Source: Nitrospira sp. (GTDB lineage: Bacteria; Nitrospirota; Nitrospiria; Nitrospirales; Nitrospiraceae). Taken from it: a stretch of DNA of 5,661 nt. The notes beneath the pieces are model-generated. The model saw nothing but the letters and a program-made list of their open reading frames with translations, was not told the DNA's origin and did no database searches. The stretch's first letter is position 1, and every line of letters starts with the position of its first letter. Below, piece after piece: positions 1-5,579 of the stretch. The position numbers and the translations under genes were made by a program. The stretch lies in assembly GCA_015904055.1 (NCBI GenBank), contig JABMDE010000086.1, forward strand, positions 33,583 to 39,243. The letters run 5' to 3'.

Positions 1-249
1 GGCGAGAATCTGACGATTGCGGGGTTGGAGTGGGATCTGGTGAAACCGGGCATCGTGTTGTCCATTGGGCCTGAGCTTCAGCTTGAAGTAACCAGCTACA
101 CCTCGCCGTGCAGCAAGAATGCGTCGTGGTTTCGAGAGGGAGACTTTTCTCGGATTTCACAGAAAATGAATCCCGGTTGGAGCCGGGTCTATGCGAAAGT
201 GTTGCGCGAAGGCGTGGCCAGGCCGGGAGATAAAGTGGAGATGACATGA
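1..249 (+). CDS. MOSC-domain protein, C-terminal half (cut by window start)
   Basis: The frame is open from base 1 and ends at TGA 247-249, giving 82 residues without a start. It begins at the GENLT motif typical of the middle of YiiM-type MOSC proteins. It continues through the segment SYTSPCSKN, whose cysteine (codon starting at 109) is the expected conserved MOSC cysteine, and ends with the family's closing pattern, W-x-R-V-x-A-K-V-L-x-x-G-x-x-x-x-G-D-x-V. MOSC domains are known as sulfur-carrier or molybdenum-cofactor-linked domains; stand-alone members such as YiiM act in cofactor-dependent detoxification of N-hydroxylated compounds. The exact substrate here is unknown. Compared with the second copy (3333-3584), replacements cluster just after the cysteine and at the C-terminus. 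The N-terminal half must lie left of the window. Confidence 0.85.
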   Translation, partial: GENLTIAGLEWDLVKPGIVLSIGPELQLEVTSYTSPCSKNASWFREGDFSRISQKMNPGWSRVYAKVLREGVARPGDKVEMT

Positions 250-253
250 GCAG

Positions 254-321
254 TCAGCTGTCGGCTTTCAGCGTTCAGCTCTTGATCGAGAGGGTTGGGC
301 TGACGGCTGATCGCTGAAAGC
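254..321. repeat. Heptad-periodic inverted repeat (TCAGCNN / GCTGANN)
   Basis: Bases 264-279 pair with 306-321 (16 bp, one mismatch), leaving a 26-base loop. The word TCAGC recurs with a 7-base period at 254, 268 and 275, with the near-match TCGGC at 261. Its complement GCTGA recurs with the same period at 299, 306 and 313. The element fills most of the 80-base spacer between the MOSC gene and the methyltransferase. It could form an RNA hairpin between two co-directional genes, but no T-run follows, so it is not a classic terminator. The matching spacer in copy 2 holds an unrelated element with the same architecture. Confidence 0.8.
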
Positions 322-329
322 GAGAATCA

Positions 330-989
330 ATGGATCGAATACTTGAACCGGAATTGATGGACGATCCGTTGCAGGCGGAGGCCTACGCGCGCGCCGATTT
401 CGCGGACGAGAATCAAGGATTCGTCGACCGGTTTCGCGAGTACTTCCCGGATTTTTTCGAAGGCCGCGTTCTGGATCTGGGCTGCGGTCCGGCCGACATC
501 CCGATTCGATTCGCCACGCTGTATCCGGCCTGTCAGGTCGTCGGCATCGATGCCTCGGCCCCGATGATCCGGCTGGGTGAGCAGGCAGTGAAGCAAGCCG
601 GGCTTGCCGACCGTATCACGCTGAGTTGCGAACGGGTCGATGCCGTCCCTGGTGCCAGGATCGTCGATGCAGCGATGTCCAACAGCCTGCTGCATCATCT
701 GCCGAATCCGTTGCAGCTTTGGCACAAGCTGCGGTTGTTGGTGAAACCCGGTTCGCCGGTGCTGGTGATGGATTTGCTTCGGCCCGATTCGCCGGAAGAG
801 GCGCAAGCCATCGTCGATCGGTATGCTGCGGGCGAGCCGGATATTTTACGCCGGGATTTTTATAATTCCCTGCTGGCCGCGTTCACCGAAGATGAAGTGA
901 CGACGCAGCTCGCCCGCATGAATCTCACTCGACTATTGATTGATATCCCCGATGACCGCCATTGGGTGGTCGGCGGCGTCATTTATTGA
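330..989 (+). CDS. Class I SAM-dependent methyltransferase, copy 1
   Basis: This encodes 219 residues, a normal size for a small Methyltransf_11/25-type enzyme. Motif I, VLDLGCG, is at residues 47-53 and forms the SAM-binding loop. The acidic residue after strand 2 is D74 in VVGIDAS, expected to hold the SAM ribose. A motif IV-like strand followed by SNSLLHHLP spans about residues 113-125. A late strand, VLVMDLLRP, is at 144-152. No membrane segment or signal peptide is visible, so it is probably cytoplasmic. The substrate cannot be told from sequence. ATG 330 is chosen because homology between the two copies resumes exactly there after unrelated spacers; the Shine-Dalgarno is weak. It differs from copy 2 at 12 residues, mostly in the N-terminal half, and none of the SAM-binding motifs is affected. 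Confidence 0.9.
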   Translation: MDRILEPELMDDPLQAEAYARADFADENQGFVDRFREYFPDFFEGRVLDLGCGPADIPIRFATLYPACQVVGIDASAPMIRLGEQAVKQAGLADRITLSCERVDAVPGARIVDAAMSNSLLHHLPNPLQLWHKLRLLVKPGSPVLVMDLLRPDSPEEAQAIVDRYAAGEPDILRRDFYNSLLAAFTEDEVTTQLARMNLTRLLIDIPDDRHWVVGGVIY

Positions 990-1069
990 GCAGGGCGGTG
1001 AAGGTCACTCCAACGTGAACAGTGTGACATGTGACTCCATCTATAACAGGAAGTGGGGTGCGAGAGGGT

Positions 1070-1414
1070 ATGTGGTTGAACGCTGTTGTAAGACGACTTC
1101 GAAATCACTTCGCGGTAGTTGCGCTAGCGGTCTGTAGTGCCGTCATTCCGATTGGGTGCGACAATCGCGAGACGATCCTCTTGATCGAAAAGCCCACGGA
1201 GGTGCTCAGTATAGAGCAGGCACCGTCTTCTTCTGAATCCGCGAACACGAGTGTTCAGCCAGGGAAAGTCATTGCGACTCTGAAGGCAGGTGAAACGGCA
1301 AGAGCTATCGGTGTGTATCACGGCACAGACCATGATGCCTTCCACGTCAAACTGGCCGACGGAACTGAGGGGCTGATCCTCGCCGGTGATACCTTCAAAG
1401 TGACGTCTCGATGA
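1070..1414 (+). CDS. Small SH3-like lipoprotein, copy 1
   Basis: This encodes 114 residues. The N-terminus has a basic stretch (RRLR, residues 8-11), then a hydrophobic core (about 14-28) ending in PIGC with cysteine 30. That is a lipoprotein-type signal, although P at -3 departs from the usual L/V/I. A serine-rich linker (about 51-62) leads to a C-terminal segment (about 65-114) with the pattern V-x-x-L-K-A-G-E, then F-H-V-K-L-A-D-G-x-E-G, which resembles a bacterial SH3-like fold. It is likely anchored in the periplasm; its function is unknown. A GTG at 1031 would add 13 residues, but ATG 1070 gives a proper signal peptide and follows GAGAGG. TATAAC at 1042-1047, kept in copy 2, is a possible -10 box without a good -35. 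Copies differ at V7A, A15T, L38S and T76A. Confidence 0.8.
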   Translation: MWLNAVVRRLRNHFAVVALAVCSAVIPIGCDNRETILLIEKPTEVLSIEQAPSSSESANTSVQPGKVIATLKAGETARAIGVYHGTDHDAFHVKLADGTEGLILAGDTFKVTSR

Positions 1415-1466
1415 TATGTAGGCCTATGCCGGGGAAGATGAGTCTGTGGAAAGGACCGGCTAGCGA
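1415..1466. other. Convergent intergenic gap, copy 1
   Basis: This is 52 bases between the stop codons of the lipoprotein and the convergent cNMP-binding gene. A bidirectional terminator would be expected here, but I find only a weak GCCGG...CCGGC pairing with a long loop and no T-tract. The equivalent gap in copy 2 (4764-4829) is 14 bases longer and its 3' half differs. Confidence 0.6.
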
Positions 1467-2114
1467 CTACTTTTCAGCCTCGATCTCATTCGCACCACGC
1501 TGCGCATCACTCAGCAGCCGCTCGACAATCAACCGCATGAAAAAGAAGCCCAGCTTTGGATTCTGGTAGTACAGATGATAAATCATCTCGTCCGTCATCT
1601 TATATAACTCGCAGTCGGTCTCACAGATCACGGTCATCGTGCGTGCCCTTGTTGCAGAGAAAAGCCCGATCTCACCGATCAACTCACCGGCCTCGATGTC
1701 GTGGCCGACTTCCTGAAGCGTGAGGCGCCCCGCGGCCACGTAGATAATCTCGTGGGCCCTGTCACCTTTTCTGAACAACACTTCACCAGCATAGTGTTTT
1801 TTGAGGTGCATATGCGGCAGCAACCATTCCGAAACAGGCGATTCCACGGTGGCCTGTTCGATTTGTTTTGTCAGCCGGAAGATTTCGCTCAGGCGTTTGG
1901 CATTCACCGGCAACAGAATGATGTTCAAGAGAAAATCAGGCATCCCAATCAGTTCAATGATGTCGAGATGAGCGTGCATCAGGCCGAAGATGATGAAAAG
2001 CACGTTGCTGGCCAAGGACAGTACCCGCAGAGACACCATGTCTTTCTGATAGTGGCTGGCGAGATAAAACGCGCCGCCGAGAAAACCGAGGGCTGTGGCG
2101 ATGTCAAAGTGCAT
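1467..2114 (-). CDS. Membrane-anchored cyclic-nucleotide-binding protein, Popeye-like layout, copy 1
   Basis: This encodes 215 residues. Three hydrophobic helices at about 5-22, 29-47 and 50-70 form the N-terminal part, with KDMVSLRVLSLASN linking helices 1 and 2 and LLPVNAKRL after helix 3. A linker of about 25 residues leads to a cNMP-binding beta-roll from about residue 95. The phosphate-binding cassette is at about 143-162 (GELIGEIGLF then TRARTMTV). E148, R158 and T159 line up with the cAMP contacts E72, R82 and S83 of E. coli CRP, so nucleotide binding is plausible. No helix-turn-helix or kinase follows, so it is not a CRP-type regulator; it may be a membrane cNMP sensor. ATG at 2114 is preferred: the upstream extension to 2240 would overlap prmA and is closed by a stop in copy 2. 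A weak Shine-Dalgarno leaves some doubt. Confidence 0.85.
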   Translation of the reverse strand: MHFDIATALGFLGGAFYLASHYQKDMVSLRVLSLASNVLFIIFGLMHAHLDIIELIGMPDFLLNIILLPVNAKRLSEIFRLTKQIEQATVESPVSEWLLPHMHLKKHYAGEVLFRKGDRAHEIIYVAAGRLTLQEVGHDIEAGELIGEIGLFSATRARTMTVICETDCELYKMTDEMIYHLYYQNPKLGFFFMRLIVERLLSDAQRGANEIEAEK

Positions 2115-2213
2115 AGTCCGGCGATTGTTCCGACAGCATTCCTGGTAGCAGATTATGCCATGATGGCTGATATATGGAGGTTGGCTGAAAACGGAAGCGT
2201 ATCTTAGCTCCGA
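2115..2213. promoter_or_regulatory. Divergent intergenic region between cNMP gene and prmA, copy 1
   Basis: This 99-base gap separates two divergent starts, so promoters for both directions should lie here. On the minus strand CATAAT (complement of 2152-2157) could be a -10 box for the cNMP gene, but it becomes CATAAC in copy 2 and no convincing -35 is seen. On the plus strand TATCTT at 2200-2205 is a weak -10 candidate. The copy 2 region (5478-5579) is 3 bases longer, with the indel near 2184. Confidence 0.35.
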
Positions 2214-3110
2214 TTGCGCGAAAATGGAATCGGGTGCCAAGGCAGAAGAAAGCCTGGATGGAGTTCAAAGGGTGAACATCCGTACGGATTAGTCCCCGGG
2301 GAGGTGCTTGGATTACTCGACGATCCAACGGTGCAGGGTGGCTGGCAAGAAGGCGAGACCGTGCATCTCTACTGGCCAAGTGAGATCTGGTCGCCCGACC
2401 ATCTGGCGAAACTGAGACAGATTCTCCGGCAACTCGACGGAGCGAACGAACCGGAGATTCAGATCTATGCACTGCCTCATCAGGACTGGAATCAGCAATG
2501 GGCGCAGTCGGTGAAACCGTTATGGATCGGGAAGCGGATTGTAATCAGACCCAGTTGGGAGCCGGTGAGTCTGCAGCCGGGCCAGATCGAGATTATCCTC
2601 GACCCCAAGCAAGCCTTCGGCACCGGTCACCATGCGACGACTCGGATGCTGCTCGAATGGCTGGAAGAGGTGATTCATGGGGATGAAACGGTGTTGGACG
2701 TGGGCAGCGGCAGCGGCATTCTAGCCATGGCGGCGCTGCGGCTGGGTGCGCGGTCCGCTCTCGGCATCGAGTATGATCCCGTGGCGGTCGAGTGTGCGGA
2801 AGAGTATGCCAAACAAAACGGGTTTGGGCCGGAGTTGCGCTATATCTGCGGAACGCTTCAGAATGGGGCTGCTTCGGCCCGGCCCGATCTGGTGCTGGCC
2901 AACCTCGATCGGCAGACGCTGCTTCAGCTTGCGAATCAGTTAGCCGGTTTGACACGGGCCACATTGATCGTCTCCGGAATCTTGCTCGACCAGCGAGAAG
3001 AGGTGGCGGCGGCGCTGACATCCGCGGGTCTCTATCCAGGCAAGCAGCGAGAGCGAGAAGGATGGATTGCCGTGGAATTCCTGCGCAACGAGTCATGTGA
3101 AGGAGTTTGA
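2214..3110 (+). CDS. prmA: PrmA-like ribosomal protein L11 methyltransferase
   Basis: This encodes 298 residues from TTG 2214, the farthest possible start (TAG at 2205). PrmA trimethylates ribosomal protein L11 using SAM. Family marks seen: DWNQQW at 91-96, IRPSW at 111-115, LDP at 129-131 and AFGTGHHATT at 134-143, motif I LDVGSGSGIL at 161-170, the acidic residue E186 in GIEYDP, ANL at 229-231 and SGIL at 254-257. The variant LANLDRQTLL replaces the commoner ANIL segment. Overall length matches E. coli PrmA (293), but the first ~27 residues do not resemble the usual N-terminal strand-helix-strand. The true start is therefore uncertain, or the N-terminal domain is altered. The MOSC gene follows after 4 bases, so the two are probably co-transcribed. 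Confidence 0.85.
   Translation: MRENGIGCQGRRKPGWSSKGEHPYGLVPGEVLGLLDDPTVQGGWQEGETVHLYWPSEIWSPDHLAKLRQILRQLDGANEPEIQIYALPHQDWNQQWAQSVKPLWIGKRIVIRPSWEPVSLQPGQIEIILDPKQAFGTGHHATTRMLLEWLEEVIHGDETVLDVGSGSGILAMAALRLGARSALGIEYDPVAVECAEEYAKQNGFGPELRYICGTLQNGAASARPDLVLANLDRQTLLQLANQLAGLTRATLIVSGILLDQREEVAAALTSAGLYPGKQREREGWIAVEFLRNESCEGV
3100..3105 (+). promoter_or_regulatory. Shine-Dalgarno of the MOSC gene inside the end of prmA
   Basis: AAGGAG lies 9 bases before ATG 3115 and within the last codons of prmA. It is the strongest ribosome-binding site in the window. It fixes the MOSC start at 3115 and supports translation coupled to prmA. Confidence 0.75.
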
Positions 3111-3114
3111 ACAA

Positions 3115-3584
3115 ATGAGCAACGGCCGGCCTCTCTATCCACATGTGCATCAGATCAGTGTCTCGGACGGAGGCGTGCCGAAACGGCCGGTGTTCGAGGT
3201 GAAAGTCGGCAAGGACGGTGTGGAGGGGGATCGGCAGGAGAACCTGAAATTTCACGGCGGACCAGATCGCGCAGTCTGTCTCTATTCACTCGAATTGATC
3301 GAGCGACTGCAGGATGAGGGACGGGGTTGTCCGGCGAGAATCTGACGATTGCGGGGTTGGAGTGGGATCTGGTGAAACCGGGCATCGTGTTGTCCATTGG
3401 GCCTGAGCTTCAGCTTGAAGTGACCAGCTACACCTCTCCGTGCAGCAAGAACAGTCGATGGTTTCGGGATCATGATTTCTCTCGGGTTTCACAGAAAACG
3501 AATCCCGGTTGGAGTCGTGTCTATGCGAAAGTACTGCGCGAAGGCGTGGCCAGGCCGGGAGACGCGGTGGAAATTGAAACGTGA
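3115..3584 (+). pseudogene. MOSC-domain protein broken by an apparent 13-base deletion
   Basis: Residues 1-69 (3115-3321) read as a normal MOSC N-terminal half, with KFHGGPDRAVCLYSLE matching the family's HGGPD motif, and end at D-E-G. The downstream half continues one frame over from about 3324 (G-L-S-G-E-N-L-T) through the conserved cysteine to TGA 3582-3584. As it stands, the first frame stops at 3343-3345. Family members usually have H-P-x-F/Y-P-G-x-x-G-E-N here; the bases left, CG GGG TTG TCC, fit the last part of that segment, so 13 bases seem to be missing after GGA 3319-3321. The gene would make a dead fragment unless the lesion is an assembly error. The site is exactly where the window's base 1 aligns (3333), which makes an artefact more likely. 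TTG 3327 could in theory restart translation, but it lacks a ribosome site. Confidence 0.75.
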
Positions 3585-3675
3585 AGCGTATTTCGTGAAG
3601 CGTGAAGCGCAGGGCGGAAAGAGAGAGTCGCATCTGTGTTTGCGAGATACGAAATACGCTTTACGAGTGACGAAG
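3580..3675. repeat. Heptad-periodic inverted repeat (CGTGAAG / TACGANN)
   Basis: Bases 3580-3596 pair with 3649-3665 (17 bp, one G-T wobble). CGTGAAG occurs at 3580, 3594 and 3601, with CGTATTT at 3587, all in one 7-base register. The right half has words of type TACGANN at 3648, 3655 and 3662, flanked by the near-matches TGCGAGA at 3641 and GACGAAG at 3669, also in a 7-base register. The MOSC stop codon (3582-3584) lies inside the left arm, and the element runs to just before the methyltransferase start. The layout is the same as 254-321 but the sequence is unrelated. Confidence 0.8.
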
Positions 3676-3678
3676 ATG

Positions 3679-4338
3679 ATGGACCGCATACTTGAACCGG
3701 AATTGATGGATGATCCGTTGCAGGCAGAGGCCTACGCGCACGCGGATTTCGCGAAGGAGAATCAGGGTTTCGTCGAACGATTCCGCGAGTACTTTCCTGA
3801 TTTTTCAGAAGGCCATGTTCTGGACTTGGGGTGTGGCCCGGCCGACATCCCGATTCGATTCGTAACGCTGTATCCGGCCTGTCAGGTCGTTGGCATTGAT
3901 GCCTCGGCGCCGATGATCCGGTTGGGTGAGCAGGCCGTGAAGCAAGCCGGGCTTGCCGACCGCATCACGTTGCGTTGCGAACGGATCGATGCCGTCCCTG
4001 GTGCCAGGATCGTTGATGCGGCGATGTCCAACAGCCTGCTGCATCATCTGCCGAATCCGTTGCAGTTTTGGCACAAGCTGCGGTTGTTAGTGAAACCCGG
4101 TTCGCCGGTGCTGGTGATGGATCTCTTACGTCCCGAGTCGCCCGAAGCCGCGCAGGCGATCGTCGATCAGTATGCCGCGGGCGAGCCGGATATTTTACGC
4201 CGGGACTTTTATAATTCCCTGCTGGCCGCGTTCACCGAAGATGAAGTGACGACGCAGCTCGCCCGCATGAATCTCACTCGACTACTGATCGATATCCCCG
4301 ATGACCGCCATTGGGTAGTCGGCGGCGTCATTTATTGA
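3679..4338 (+). CDS. Class I SAM-dependent methyltransferase, copy 2
   Basis: This encodes 219 residues, about 94.5% identical to the protein at 330-989. Motif I VLDLGCG, D74 and SNSLLHHLP are unchanged. Replacements relative to copy 1 are R21H, D26K, D33E, F43S, R46H, A62V, S99R, V103I, L130F, D153E, E157A and R164Q; residues 165-219 are identical. The frame is open back to 3472 across the MOSC tail and hairpin, but homology to copy 1 starts at ATG 3679, so that start is used; ATG 3676, one codon upstream, is an alternative. Both copies look intact and functional. Substrate unknown. Confidence 0.9.
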   Translation: MDRILEPELMDDPLQAEAYAHADFAKENQGFVERFREYFPDFSEGHVLDLGCGPADIPIRFVTLYPACQVVGIDASAPMIRLGEQAVKQAGLADRITLRCERIDAVPGARIVDAAMSNSLLHHLPNPLQFWHKLRLLVKPGSPVLVMDLLRPESPEAAQAIVDQYAAGEPDILRRDFYNSLLAAFTEDEVTTQLARMNLTRLLIDIPDDRHWVVGGVIY

Positions 4339-4418
4339 GCAGGGCGGTGAAGGGCACTTCAACGTGAACAGTGTGACACGTGACTCCATCTATAACAGGA
4401 AGTGGGGTGCAAGAGGGT

Positions 4419-4763
4419 ATGTGGTTGAACGCTGTTGCAAGACGACTTCGAAATCACTTCACAGTAGTTGCGCTAGCAGTCTGTAGTGCCGTCATTCCGA
4501 TTGGGTGCGACAATCGCGAGACGATCCTCTCGATCGAAAAGCCCACGGAGGTGCTCAGCATAGAGCAGGCCCCGTCTTCTTCTGAGTCCGCGAACACGAG
4601 TGTTCAGCCAGGGAAAGTCATTGCGACTCTGAAGGCAGGCGAAGCGGCAAGAGCCATCGGCGTGTATCACGGCACGGACCATGATGCTTTCCACGTCAAG
4701 CTTGCCGACGGGACCGAGGGGCTGATTCTCGCCGGTGATACCTTCAAAGTGACGTCTCGGTGA
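4419..4763 (+). CDS. Small SH3-like lipoprotein, copy 2
   Basis: This encodes 114 residues and differs from the protein at 1070-1414 only at V7A, A15T, L38S and T76A. The basic N-terminus, hydrophobic core, PIGC with cysteine 30, serine-rich linker and SH3-like C-terminal segment are all kept, including the unusual proline at -3 of the lipobox. The candidate -10 TATAAC (4391-4396) and the GAGGG just before the ATG are also kept. It lies 80 bases after the methyltransferase stop, as in copy 1. Function unknown. Confidence 0.8.
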   Translation: MWLNAVARRLRNHFTVVALAVCSAVIPIGCDNRETILSIEKPTEVLSIEQAPSSSESANTSVQPGKVIATLKAGEAARAIGVYHGTDHDAFHVKLADGTEGLILAGDTFKVTSR

Positions 4764-4829
4764 GATGCAGGCCTATGCCAGGGAAGATGAGTCTGCGGGG
4801 AGGGCGGCTGCTATGAGGATCTCAAACGA
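4764..4829. other. Convergent intergenic gap, copy 2
   Basis: This is 66 bases between convergent stop codons. The first ~35 bases match the copy 1 gap; the rest, including a G-rich stretch, differs and accounts for the 14 extra bases. No clear terminator hairpin with a T-run is seen. Confidence 0.6.
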
Positions 4830-5477
4830 CTACTTTTCAGCCTCGATCTCATTCGCGCCACGCTGCACATCACTCAGCAGCCGCTCGACAATCAACCGCA
4901 TAAAAAAGAAGCCCAGCTTCGGATTCTGGTAGTACAGATGATAAATCATCTCATCCGTCATCGTATATAACTCGCAGTCGGTCTCACAGATCACGGTCAT
5001 TGTGCGTGCCCTTGTTGCAGAGAAAAGCCCGATCTCACCGATCAACTCACCGGCCTCGATGTCGTGGCCGACTTCCTGAAGCGTGAGGCGTCCCGACGCC
5101 ACGTAGATAATCTCGTGGGCCCTGTCACCTTTTCTGAACAACACTTCACCGGCATGGTGTTTTTTGAGATGCATATGCGGCAGCAGCCATTCCGAAACAG
5201 GTGATTCCACGGTGGCCTGTTCGATTTGTTTTGTTAGCCGGAAGATTTCGCTCAGGCGTTTGGCATTCACCGGCAACAGAATGATGTTCAAGAGAAAATC
5301 AGGCATCCCAATCAGTTCAATGATATCGAGATGAGCGTGCATCAGGCCGAAGATGATGAACAGCACGTTACTGGCCAAGGACAGCACCCGCAGAGACACC
5401 ATGTCTTTCTGATAGTGGCTGGCGAGATAAAACGCGCCGCCGAGAAATCCGAGGGCTGTGGCGATGTCAAAATGCAT
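4830..5477 (-). CDS. Membrane-anchored cyclic-nucleotide-binding protein, Popeye-like layout, copy 2
   Basis: This encodes 215 residues and differs from the protein at 1467-2114 only at Y108H, A128S, K172T and A204V. The three N-terminal helices are identical, and in the phosphate-binding cassette E148, R158 and T159 are kept. About 22 base differences give only 4 amino-acid changes, a pattern of purifying selection on both copies. A stop upstream of ATG 5477 limits the extension possible in copy 1 and supports this start for both. It is convergent with the lipoprotein and divergent from the PrmA-like gene. Confidence 0.85.
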   Translation of the reverse strand: MHFDIATALGFLGGAFYLASHYQKDMVSLRVLSLASNVLFIIFGLMHAHLDIIELIGMPDFLLNIILLPVNAKRLSEIFRLTKQIEQATVESPVSEWLLPHMHLKKHHAGEVLFRKGDRAHEIIYVASGRLTLQEVGHDIEAGELIGEIGLFSATRARTMTVICETDCELYTMTDEMIYHLYYQNPKLGFFFMRLIVERLLSDVQRGANEIEAEK

Positions 5478-5579
5478 AGTCCGACGATTGTTCCGACAGC
5501 ATTCCTGGTAGCAGGTTATGCCATGATAGCTGATATATAGAGGTTATTGGACGAAAACGGAGGCGTATCTTAGCTCCGA
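5478..5579. promoter_or_regulatory. Divergent intergenic region between cNMP gene and prmA, copy 2
   Basis: This 102-base gap is equivalent to 2115-2213, with several substitutions and 3 extra bases near 5547. Promoters for both flanking genes are expected here, but no convincing box pair is visible. From 5563 onward the sequence is identical to copy 1. Confidence 0.35.

Larger units (their letters stand above)
1..2295. repeat. Tandem block, copy 1 (aligned part)
   Basis: This stretch aligns end to end with 3333-5661. The position offset is 3332 in the MOSC gene, 3349 through the methyltransferase and lipoprotein, 3363 in the cNMP-binding gene and 3366 at the start of the PrmA-like gene. The offset changes only in three spacers: MOSC/methyltransferase, lipoprotein/cNMP gene, and cNMP gene/prmA. 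Gene content, order and orientation are the same in both copies. By eye the cNMP gene differs at about 22 of 648 bases. Bases 1-89 are identical to 3333-3421 and bases 2197-2295 are identical to 5563-5661. Confidence 0.95.

Noticed and set aside
327..806. Open frame antisense to methyltransferase copy 1
   Set aside because: Its composition (R, H, Q rich) is typical of a shadow frame, and it opposes a well-supported gene; the copy 2 counterpart is much shorter.
1031..1069. GTG start adding 13 residues to the lipoprotein
   Set aside because: It would push the signal peptide inward and lies over the possible -10 box; ATG 1070 gives a normal signal sequence.
1415..1466. Rho-independent terminator between convergent genes
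   Set aside because: Only a 5-base GC pairing with a long loop and no T-run on either strand.
1701..2207. Open frame antisense to the cNMP-binding gene
   Set aside because: It is a shadow of the real gene: no family resemblance, and in copy 2 most of the frame is lost.
2115..2240. N-terminal extension of the cNMP-binding protein in copy 1
   Set aside because: It overlaps the prmA start, has no membrane-domain character and is closed by a stop in copy 2; homology supports the start at 2114.
3327..3584. Independent gene starting at TTG 3327
   Set aside because: No Shine-Dalgarno, and the frame starts in mid-domain at the GEN motif; it is better read as the 3' half of the broken MOSC gene.
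3580..3675. CRISPR array
   Set aside because: The repeat units are 7 bases without spacers, and the two halves are inverted relative to each other.
3472..3678. Extension of methyltransferase copy 2 upstream of 3679
   Set aside because: It runs through the MOSC tail in another frame and through the hairpin; copy 1 has no equivalent and homology begins at the ATG.
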